A DNA stretch of 5,955 nt, taken from assembly GCA_946540365.1 (NCBI GenBank), contig CAMNIH010000106.1, positions 1 through 5,955 of the forward strand, written 5' to 3'. A program made the position numbers and the translations under genes. Shown here in pieces: positions 1-5,761 of this stretch. Position 1 is the stretch's first letter; each line of letters opens with the position of its first letter. Below the pieces are notes generated by a model, which worked only from the letters and a program-made list of their open reading frames with translations, was not told where the DNA came from and searched no databases. This stretch comes from an uncultured Bacteroidales bacterium. GTDB taxonomy: Bacteria; Bacteroidota; Bacteroidia; Bacteroidales; P3.

Positions 1-3000
1 AGGTGGCAGTGCCAGTGCTGTCGGTGCGCACGTCGGCGGCGAAGAAGGCCAACGTATTGAGGTTGGTGCGCACCTGCACCTCGGGCTGCGCGCCGCCGTC
101 GCTGTAGCCGACTCCGCCTACGGCGACAGGTTCCTCCTCGGCAGTTTGAATCACCATCTCCTCCACCTCATCGCTCATCGAGGCTTGTATGGTCACCATG
201 CCACTCTCGCCGCGCGCCGTGGCGCTCTCTTCGACTACGGCATCGTCCTCCTCCACGGCCAGTTCCACGGCGGCACTGTTGCGCGCTGCGGCGGTCTTGT
301 ACATGATGCGGCCGCTGCGCCAGCGGTTATAGTACGGCAAGGCCTCGACGAGGGTCCACACGATGGGGTAGGTGCCGCTGTAGCCCGGTCGGGTGGCGTG
401 CACCAGCCAGTCGGCGGGATAGCCATTGTCCCCGATGCGATCGTAGTCCATCCGCGCCGAGCTGTTGCGCTGCCACGGCCAGAAGCCCCAGCCGGAGCCA
501 CCGTAGCTGTTCAGTGCGTCGTCGTACATGGTCAATATAAGGGCGGAGGTCTGAGGTATGAGGTCTGAGCTTCCGACCTCCGACTTCCGACCTCCAACCT
601 TTATCGTCCACTCCTCCTGCTCGCCGGGCAGCAACTTGTCGCGGAAAGTGCTGATTGCCACCTTCAGCTCCTTGTGGCTGAAGGGCACCTCGATGGTCTC
701 GTTCCATTGCTCCACGATGCCTTCGCGGACGGTGAAGAGTTCCACCTGGAAGCCACCGAGCATCGAGCTGTCCACGTCGATGTATTCGGTATGGATGGCG
801 TCGTCGCGGCAATCCACGCGACGGAACACGCGGTCTTCCTTACCTACGCGTAGCATATAATATATCTGCGTGCCCGCGAAAGCGGAGCCGAACTGCAGTG
901 TCACCCTCTCCCCCACCTCAGCACGGCGCTTGTCGAGGTCATGCCAGAGAAGCCTGCCGCTCTGCACGCGGCGGGCGTCCTTGCGCGTCAGGCAGAGGGT
1001 ATGCTCCAGAGGCTCGGCGCCCTGGGTGGTGGCCGTGATGCGGTAGTAACCCGAGATAAGCTGCGGCAGGTCGATGCGCTCATCGCCGTCCACCTTCCAC
1101 TCACCCTCCACGACAGTCTGCGCCACCGGCCAGCTCGAAGACAGTACATCAGAAGTATCGTAGGCATAGAGCGGGAACAGGCGGCGCCACTCCTCTTTGC
1201 TCATCGTGTGGTGTACCTTGTATGCCACCATAGCGTCATGCACCAGCAACGGCTGCGTCGGGCGCTGCAGACGCTCCACCTTGACGTGCATGCTGCCCTG
1301 CAGCGGACGGTCGTTGATGTCCCGCAGGTGCAGGTCGAGCCTCGGCAACTCGCGGTATTCGAGGGCGTCCTGCTCCAACCCGATGAAGGTGTTGCGGAAG
1401 CCCACACGCATACTGGTGCTGGCTTCGTGGCTCTCGCCGTTGAGGTCGGTGACATCGACATGCACGGTGTAGCGGAAGGCGGTGCTGCTGTCGAGCTCGA
1501 CGGTGCTGTCCACCTCGGGCACGAAGCTGATGCTGAACGAGCCATCGGCGGCAGCGGTCACCTCGCCCTCGGTCACCTGTGGGTCGTATTCATAATTCCA
1601 ATTCCGCCATCCCCAATAATGCAGGCGCGAGCGGCTGACCTTATACTGCACACGGGCGCCCCCCACGGGCACGCCGCTGTAGGCCGTGGCCATCCCCTGC
1701 ACCGTGCACTCCTTGCCGAAGGCCGGTGCTCCCTGTCCCTCGGCGAGGTTGACGCTGACCATGAAGCGCGGCTGCTTGTATTCCTCGACGCGCAGCCACT
1801 CGGCACACACACGCCGCTGACCGTTGTAGATCCACAATGCGTACTGCCCGGCGATACGGTCGGTAGGCAGGACGAAGGCGGTCGCCGCCACACCGTAGTC
1901 GTCGGTCAGCACGCTGTCCTCGGCCACCTGCTGACCGTTGGGATCGCTAAGCACCAGGCGCAGGCGGCAACCCGTGGCCACCATGCCGTCACGGCCGTCG
2001 CTATGGTAGGCCAGCGCGGCAGCGTGCACGGTGTCGCCCGGCCGGTAGATGGGCCGGTCGACCCGCAGCTCACACTGCAGGTTGCTGTCGGTATAGTCGC
2101 TTGCCCTATTGCTATAGTAGTTCTTCAGCAGGCGGTAGCCATCGCGCTCGATGACGAGGTAGTCGCTCCATCGCTGCACACCGCTGTAGTCGAAACGGAA
2201 GCGGCCTTCGGCATCGGTGTGCGTGGTGCTCAGCACCTTCCTGAGATTGGAATTGCCTGGCTGGTGCTCCAGCCGCACCTCCTGTCCCACGATGGGTTTG
2301 CCGCTGCGGCGGTCGACGAGCAGGTCGTTGCCGTTGCCGAGTCCCACATGCACCATATCGGTGCAGTGCACCTCGTAGGCCATGAAGCCCTCCTTGCGGA
2401 AATCCTCCGACGGCGACACCATCAGCAGGTAGCGCCCGGCCTTGAGGGCCGGCATGGCGAAGTAGGCCTCCTCGTAGCGGTGACTGTCGTTGCAGACCAG
2501 CGTCAGGCTCCACTCTTCGATGGACTTTGCCCGCAGCATCTGCGCCTTGCTCCTCGAATCCCAGCGGTAGTTCTCGATGTAGGGCACCACTCGGAACCAC
2601 AGCTGCGTGAGGTTGCGGTAGCGCACCCGCTGGGGCGACGCCACACCGGGCATCACCGTCAGGCCTTGCCCTTCGAGCCAGACGCGCTTGGCCAATATGT
2701 CAGCCCGCAATCCGGCGCACTCCACGCCCCCTTCGCTCTTGGGGAAGAGGCTGATAGCGGTGTCGCAGTAGCGCACGGCCTGCACATAGTCTCCCTGACG
2801 GTTGCAAAGTTCAGCGACTTTGTAGTAAAATCCAGTAATCCGTCGGCTGGCGGTGCCGCGATACTTATTGATGTATGACTGGATGGTCGGCAGGTCGATA
2901 TGCCGGTTGGGAACCTCTGACATGATATCGAGCAGGCGCAGGTCGTGCCAGATGCGCAGGCCGTCGTCCTTGTCCTGGGCATGGAAAGCCACCAGCATTT

Positions 3001-3496
3001 GCTGCAGTTCCACACGTCGTTGTGGTTTCAGTTGGTAATTGCCCTGCATCTGAACGACCACCACGTCGTAGGCCGTTGGGGTCATGTTCTCACCCCGGCC
3101 GCCGTCGCAGAAGTGCTTTATCTTCTCCACCGGAGTGGCTTGCAGCACCTCGCTGTAGGCCAACGCCGAGTCGTACTCGCCGAGGAAAGCATGGCAGAGG
3201 GCTTTCTCCAGCGGAGCCAGCAGCGGCAGCAACGAGCGGTAGCGCGCCTCGGCGCTGTCGCGCACATCCTCCTGGTAGTTGGCCGCCGCCTGCGTCATGT
3301 TGTACGCCGCCAGCAGCGCCTCGCCGCTCTTTCCGCTTTCCGTCTTACACTTGTTATACACGCCTTCGGCCATGGCGTAGGCGCTCTTGTACGAGCCGTC
3401 GGCCATCAGGTGGTCGAAGCGGCTCCAATCGGTCTGTCCCTGTGACAAAAAAGCTGCCGACAGAAACGCCAGCAGCATAGCAATCTTGATTCTCAT
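1..3496 (-). CDS. Alpha-2-macroglobulin family protein, N-terminal 1165 codons (3' end outside window)
   Basis: Open without a stop from ATG 3496-3494 to the left edge. An in-frame TAG at 3505-3503 makes this the first possible ATG. Residues 1-20 form a signal peptide (basic MRIK, hydrophobic LLAFLSAAFL, possible cleavage after SQG). Residues about 22-265 are a helical, TPR-like extension (for example around 219-253), usual in Bacteroidota macroglobulins. Macroglobulin beta domains follow: an MG2-type signature DRPIYRPGDTVH at 480-491, EEYKQPRF at 571-578, VTDLNGE near 680, then KLLPGEQEEWTIKV and LTMYDDAL flanking residue 970. An acidic low-complexity stretch covers about 1076-1135. The visible end, VRTNLNTLAFF and RTDSTGTAT (1142-1165), matches the family block that precedes the thioester-domain region. 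Family members trap proteases in the periplasm or at the cell surface. Whether a CGEQ thioester exists cannot be seen here. Residues 968-984 are encoded by a palindromic repeat. The leader has no Shine-Dalgarno sequence. The family call is firm; the targets are unknown. Confidence 0.93.
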   Translation of the reverse strand, partial: MRIKIAMLLAFLSAAFLSQGQTDWSRFDHLMADGSYKSAYAMAEGVYNKCKTESGKSGEALLAAYNMTQAAANYQEDVRDSAEARYRSLLPLLAPLEKALCHAFLGEYDSALAYSEVLQATPVEKIKHFCDGGRGENMTPTAYDVVVVQMQGNYQLKPQRRVELQQMLVAFHAQDKDDGLRIWHDLRLLDIMSEVPNRHIDLPTIQSYINKYRGTASRRITGFYYKVAELCNRQGDYVQAVRYCDTAISLFPKSEGGVECAGLRADILAKRVWLEGQGLTVMPGVASPQRVRYRNLTQLWFRVVPYIENYRWDSRSKAQMLRAKSIEEWSLTLVCNDSHRYEEAYFAMPALKAGRYLLMVSPSEDFRKEGFMAYEVHCTDMVHVGLGNGNDLLVDRRSGKPIVGQEVRLEHQPGNSNLRKVLSTTHTDAEGRFRFDYSGVQRWSDYLVIERDGYRLLKNYYSNRASDYTDSNLQCELRVDRPIYRPGDTVHAAALAYHSDGRDGMVATGCRLRLVLSDPNGQQVAEDSVLTDDYGVAATAFVLPTDRIAGQYALWIYNGQRRVCAEWLRVEEYKQPRFMVSVNLAEGQGAPAFGKECTVQGMATAYSGVPVGGARVQYKVSRSRLHYWGWRNWNYEYDPQVTEGEVTAAADGSFSISFVPEVDSTVELDSSTAFRYTVHVDVTDLNGESHEASTSMRVGFRNTFIGLEQDALEYRELPRLDLHLRDINDRPLQGSMHVKVERLQRPTQPLLVHDAMVAYKVHHTMSKEEWRRLFPLYAYDTSDVLSSSWPVAQTVVEGEWKVDGDERIDLPQLISGYYRITATTQGAEPLEHTLCLTRKDARRVQSGRLLWHDLDKRRAEVGERVTLQFGSAFAGTQIYYMLRVGKEDRVFRRVDCRDDAIHTEYIDVDSSMLGGFQVELFTVREGIVEQWNETIEVPFSHKELKVAISTFRDKLLPGEQEEWTIKVGGRKSEVGSSDLIPQTSALILTMYDDALNSYGGSGWGFWPWQRNSSARMDYDRIGDNGYPADWLVHATRPGYSGTYPIVWTLVEALPYYNRWRSGRIMYKTAAARNSAAVELAVEEDDAVVEESATARGESGMVTIQASMSDEVEEMVIQTAEEEPVAVGGVGYSDGGAQPEVQVRTNLNTLAFFAADVRTDSTGTAT
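545..595. repeat. Imperfect palindrome of short GGAGGTC-type repeats inside the macroglobulin gene
   Basis: The plus-strand left arm (545-569) is a run of GAGGTCTGA-like units. The right arm (571-595), reverse-complemented, is a run of GGAGGTCGGA-like units. The two 25-base arms match at 19 positions, so the segment can fold into one long imperfect hairpin. Each arm is itself internally repetitive. The segment is read in frame on the minus strand and encodes residues 968-984 (GGRKSEVGSSDLIPQTS). It falls between the conserved WTIKV strand and the LTMYDDAL block, where family members usually have a variable loop. It looks like a short dispersed repeat inserted or expanded within a gene. Only one copy is visible, so mobility is an inference. 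Confidence 0.7.
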
Positions 3497-3600
3497 TGGG
3501 TACTATCTTTTATTGAAGAATAGTCTATCGCAATATAACGTTTAATCCTCTAAAACTCTACAGCTCTAATGCTCTAAAACTCTTAAACCTTTTTAATTGC

Positions 3601-3620
3601 AGACGCGGCACGCCGCGTCT
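3601..3620. repeat. GC-rich hairpin, copy 1 (REP-like)
   Basis: Arms AGACGCGGC (3601-3609) and GCCGCGTCT (3612-3620) are perfect inverted repeats around a 2-base centre, so a stable stem of 8-9 bp is expected. No T-tract follows on either strand (CTCTACGG on the plus side, GCAATTAAAA on the minus side), so it is not a standard intrinsic terminator. It resembles short palindromic intergenic repeats that occur in many copies in bacterial genomes. In the minus-strand transcript it would lie in the 3' region after the OmpA-like gene. Confidence 0.85.
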
Positions 3621-3677
3621 CTACGGCTCTAAAACTCTACAACTCTAATGCTCTAAAACCTTAAACCTTTTAATTGC

Positions 3678-3697
3678 AGACGCGGCACGCCGCGTCT
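3678..3697. repeat. GC-rich hairpin, copy 2 (REP-like)
   Basis: This is identical to the hairpin 77 bp to its left: arms AGACGCGGC (3678-3686) and GCCGCGTCT (3689-3697). It has the same flanks, AATTGC on the left and CTCTACGG on the right. The identity of stem and flanks shows that the whole unit was duplicated rather than the stem alone. Confidence 0.85.
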
Positions 3698-3737
3698 CTA
3701 CGGCTCTAAAACTCTACAGCTCTAAAACTCTAAAACC

Positions 3738-5186
3738 TTACTTGTCCGTCGTCTTTCCGGTGATGATCAGCTCCACGCGGATGCCGCTGAACGAGCCCCC
3801 CTTGTCGAGGGCCGCGGCGGCGGCACGCTTGATCTCGTTCTTGGTCATGCCCGCGGTGGTGATGCGCTTGGCGTCGATGCCGTGGTTGACGAAGTACTCC
3901 TTGACGGTCTTGGCGCGCTCGAGCGAGAGCAGCATGTCGGCCTCGGCATCCACGCCGTAGCTCTGCACGTAGCCCTTCACGAGGAAGGTCACGTCGGGAT
4001 GGTTGCGGAACATGGCCACATAGTTCATCAGCACCGTGTCGTAGCCGGCGATGAGCTTGGCCTCGCCGTCCTCGAAGTAGACGTCCTTGATCTGGAAGCT
4101 CGAGCCGCGCTCGGTGCGCTCCATCTGGTAGAGCATGATGGTGTCGCGCATCATGAGGTCTTGGGCGTTGAACTCGCGGAAGACCGAGAAGTAGCCCTCG
4201 CGTTTGGCATAGAGGGTGTAGCTGAAGCCGGGCACGAACTTGACCCGTCCGCCACGGTAGTGCTCATTGCGGATCACGGGGCGCTCGCCGCCCTGACCGC
4301 CCTTCTCGAGGATCATCAGGTCCACGTCGACATAGCGCTTGCCTTTTTTGTCGTAGAAGAGCACCAGCGGCTCGTAGGCATCGACCTGGATGCTGACGCG
4401 AATGGTGTGGCCTTTGCCGTTGGGGGCGCAGTTGTCAAGCACGATGTAGTACTCCTCACCCATGCGGACGGGGATGGATTTGATGAAGCCGCCTTTCTGC
4501 TTCTTGGTGAGCATCTTGGCGGTGGCGTCGGGGTTCATGCCGATGGTGGCCACGGGGGCCGGCGGCAGGTCGATGACGGGCTCCTCACTCTCGGATTTCT
4601 TGGTGTTCTTGACAGCCGTCTTGGCTGCGGCCTTGGGGTTGCGAGCCGCCTCGGCCAGCGTGGCGCTGTCCACCGCTCCCAGGTTGACAGCCACGGGCAG
4701 CACCTTGTTGAGCATCACGTGGTTGGAGAAGTACTGACCCGTGTTCTTGTAGACCAGGAAGTCGTAGTCGTCCCAGATGTCTTCCTGCACGATGTCGATG
4801 ACCAGATTGCCGTTGTAGGGGATTGCCACCTTGTACCACACCGAGTTGTGCTCGCGCTCGAACAGGTTGGGGTGCGCCTTGTCGGCCACCACCTCCATCA
4901 TGCGGCCGCTGCCGTCGGGGGCGGTCGTGGGGCCGTAGGGCTTGTCGAGCGTCAGCGGAATGGCGAACAGACAGTCGCTCGAACTCATCGGCAGCTCGAT
5001 GACGCTGGGCTCGACGGGTTTCGGCGCAGCCTCTTTTGTGGTGCCGCTTTTCTTTTTCTTGCCACCCTTGGTGGTTTTGGTCGTTTTGGCCGTTTTCTTC
5101 TTGGTCTGCGCCTGCACATCGGGCGCCACACCCAGCACCAGGGTGCAGGCCAACAGGGCAATCATCAGGCGTTTCATGGTACGCAT
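3738..5186 (-). CDS. Secreted PPC-like/OmpA-domain envelope protein (482 aa)
   Basis: A probable type I signal peptide covers residues 1-26 (basic MRTMKR, hydrophobic core, VQA before Q27). LLAC at 11-14 is only a weak lipobox. A lysine-rich linker follows (11 Lys in 29-51). Residues about 69-170 and 230-265 resemble a PPC-like beta domain (EREHNSVWYKVAIPYNG, DDYDFLVYKNTG, YYIVLDNCAPNGKGHT), interrupted by an Ala/Lys/Glu-rich insert at about 171-230. Residues about 266-350 look like a carboxypeptidase-regulatory-type beta domain. Residues about 362-477 are an OmpA-like peptidoglycan-binding fold (FQIKDVYFEDGEAKL, LSLERAKTVKEYFVNHGIDAKRITTAGM). The Arg of the binding pocket is present (R424), but the usual GHTD is GYVQ (405-408), so the ligand-binding Asp is missing. 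The likely location is the periplasm or outer-membrane face. M4 is an alternative start that would still keep the signal peptide. The macroglobulin gene lies 241 bp downstream on the same strand. Confidence 0.9.
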   Translation of the reverse strand: MRTMKRLMIALLACTLVLGVAPDVQAQTKKKTAKTTKTTKGGKKKKSGTTKEAAPKPVEPSVIELPMSSSDCLFAIPLTLDKPYGPTTAPDGSGRMMEVVADKAHPNLFEREHNSVWYKVAIPYNGNLVIDIVQEDIWDDYDFLVYKNTGQYFSNHVMLNKVLPVAVNLGAVDSATLAEAARNPKAAAKTAVKNTKKSESEEPVIDLPPAPVATIGMNPDATAKMLTKKQKGGFIKSIPVRMGEEYYIVLDNCAPNGKGHTIRVSIQVDAYEPLVLFYDKKGKRYVDVDLMILEKGGQGGERPVIRNEHYRGGRVKFVPGFSYTLYAKREGYFSVFREFNAQDLMMRDTIMLYQMERTERGSSFQIKDVYFEDGEAKLIAGYDTVLMNYVAMFRNHPDVTFLVKGYVQSYGVDAEADMLLSLERAKTVKEYFVNHGIDAKRITTAGMTKNEIKRAAAAALDKGGSFSGIRVELIITGKTTDK

Positions 5187-5229
5187 AACAAGTTGTTTTT
5201 TGTTCTGGACACAGTCCGCATTTGGAATG

Positions 5230-5261
5230 CAAATGTATAAAAAAAATGAGATATGACGAAA
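5230..5261 (-). promoter_or_regulatory. Bacteroidota-type promoter of the OmpA-like gene
   Basis: On the minus strand TACATTTG (5237-5230) matches the -7 consensus TAnnTTTG exactly. TTTC (5261-5258) lies 20 bp upstream in the position of the -33 TTTG element, one base off. The predicted transcript start is near 5224, giving an A-rich leader of about 38 bases with no Shine-Dalgarno sequence before the ATG at 5186. Confidence 0.75.
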
Positions 5262-5420
5262 AAAAAATTCCGACTATTTTCTTCATCATTGATTTATAGC
5301 GGAATACGCCGACCGCATTCGCACCGCAGCGCCCCCGTCGCGCACCGCGGCAGGGGCCGCACAGCCTGTTTTGCCACCCCGCCCCGCCCCCATCCGACTC
5401 CCACTCCACACCCAGTCAAG

Positions 5421-5524
5421 TCTACCATTTCTTCAGTCGTTCTTCAGTCGTTCTTCAGTCGTTCTTCAGTGATCACTGAAGAACGACTGAAGAACGACTG
5501 AAGAACGACTGAAGAAAAGGTAGA
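5421..5524. repeat. Long near-perfect palindrome made of eight 11-bp units
   Basis: The two halves meet without a spacer at TGA|TCA (5472/5473). Positions 5428-5517 are a perfect 90-bp palindrome. With one mismatch (5427/5518) it extends to 5421-5524, ending in TCTACC on the left and GGTAGA on the right. Each half is four tandem 11-mers: TTCTTCAGTCG at 5429, 5440 and 5451, then the variant TTCTTCAGTGA at 5462; the right half mirrors them. DNA could extrude as a cruciform, and a transcript would fold into a hairpin with about 45 bp per arm. It lies upstream of both flanking genes, so it is not a terminator for either. It may be a MITE-like element or a regulator-binding array. Confidence 0.93.
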
Positions 5525-5539
5525 GTCATCCCTGCCCTG

Positions 5540-5580
5540 ACCCCTCGCCGGAGGATGCCCTCCCGCATGGGGCGAGGGGT
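5540..5580. repeat. Nested GC-rich hairpin
   Basis: Outer arms ACCCCTCGCC (5540-5549) and GGCGAGGGGT (5571-5580) are perfect 10-bp inverted repeats. Inside is a second stem, GGAGG (5550-5554) with CCTCC (5559-5563), closing the loop ATGC. No T-tract follows on either strand. It begins 16 bp after the long palindrome and may belong to the same repeat element. It is upstream of the ridA promoter, so it should not be in the ridA leader. Confidence 0.7.
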
Positions 5581-5592
5581 GGCAATTACGCT

Positions 5593-5647
5593 CAACCGGC
5601 CCCTCGGCAAGCGCGGCAGACCCCGGTTCCGGCCCGTCGCAACCGGC
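5593..5647. repeat. Direct CAACCGGC pair flanking an inverted CCGGTT
   Basis: CAACCGGC occurs at 5593-5600 and 5640-5647, with CCGGTT at 5623-5628 between them. The middle element could pair with either copy, allowing two mutually exclusive short stems. The arms are only 6 bases in a GC-rich stretch, so chance is a real possibility. Confidence 0.4.
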
Positions 5648-5719
5648 GCACACACCCCTGACAATCAGCCGACTGCAACTTTTTTTTTGAACAAAATCAA
5701 ATATATTAAAAAAAAGTCG

Positions 5720-5727
5720 TAAATTTG
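5720..5727 (+). promoter_or_regulatory. Bacteroidota-type -7 promoter element of ridA
   Basis: TAAATTTG is an exact TAnnTTTG match in an AT-rich segment (5678-5761). No good -33 TTTG is found at 19-21 bp; the nearest TTTG (5686-5689), at the end of an 8-T run, is 30 bp away. The predicted start of transcription is near 5732-5734, giving a leader of about 28 A-rich bases with no Shine-Dalgarno sequence. The element overlaps a perfect 12-bp palindrome, AATTTGCAAATT (5722-5733). Confidence 0.72.
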
Positions 5728-5761
5728 CAAATTCATGCAACTAACAAAAAAGCAACATAAC

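Larger units (their letters stand above)
3548..3740. repeat. Tandem array: CTCTAAAA-type 8-bp repeats with GC-rich hairpins, 2.5 units
   Basis: Unit 1 is 3548-3626 (79 bp) and unit 2 is 3627-3703 (77 bp). They differ by one substitution and two single-T deletions. A partial third unit runs 3704-3740. Each unit starts with several 8-bp blocks beginning CTCT (CTCTAAAA, CTCTACAG, CTCTAATG). A T-rich and AATTGC stretch follows, then a GC-rich hairpin, then CTCTACGG, which leads straight into the next unit. About 15 such octamers are visible. The array fills most of the spacer between the OmpA-like and macroglobulin genes, and its last bases include the OmpA-like stop codon. On the transcribed minus strand the motif reads TTTTAGAG or CTGTAGAG. 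The near identity of the units indicates a recent tandem duplication. Function is unknown. Confidence 0.88.
5187..5761. other. Divergent intergenic region (575 bp), no credible gene
   Basis: It separates the minus-strand OmpA-like gene from plus-strand ridA. AT-rich promoter segments lie at both ends (about 5200-5295 and 5671-5761). Between them is GC-rich, C-biased sequence (about 5300-5425), a long palindrome (5421-5524) and a nested GC-rich hairpin (5540-5580). Short open frames cross the region on both strands. Their translations are low-complexity, lack family resemblance, and run into the palindrome, so I do not call any of them. I recognise nothing at 5296-5420. Confidence 0.75.

Noticed and set aside
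941..2878. 645-codon open frame on the plus strand inside the macroglobulin gene
   Set aside because: It is antisense to a clear protein family. Its His/Val/Ala-rich composition is typical of the complement of GC-rich coding sequence and it shows no domain.
3531..3538. TTATATTG on the minus strand as a -7 element for the macroglobulin gene
   Set aside because: It deviates from TAnnTTTG at two fixed positions and no -33 TTTG is found at the right distance. Too weak to annotate.
3601..3697. The two GC hairpins as intrinsic terminators for the OmpA-like gene
   Set aside because: Neither stem is followed by a T-tract on the minus strand (GCAATTAAAA follows), and their exact duplication with flanks fits a repeat element better.
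3548..3740. CRISPR array
   Set aside because: Units are directly adjacent and nearly identical throughout, with no variable spacers. No cas genes are in the window.
3882..5240. 452-codon open frame on the plus strand antisense to the OmpA-like gene
   Set aside because: The His/Val/Leu/Gly-rich translation mirrors the codon bias of the true gene and has no recognisable motif.
5519..5526. GTAGAG at the right edge of the palindrome as evidence that it belongs to the same repeat family as the CTCTAC array
   Set aside because: Only six bases are shared, which is within chance.
5735..5737. Upstream in-frame ATG as the ridA start
   Set aside because: It lies about 8 bases after the -7 element and adds nine residues absent from the usual RidA N-terminus.
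5253..5740. Open frames on both strands (5253-5501 plus, 5444-5740 minus) that end in the same peptide of about 20 residues
   Set aside because: The shared peptide is produced by the perfect palindrome, which reads the same on both strands. The rest is low-complexity and has no family resemblance or convincing start.
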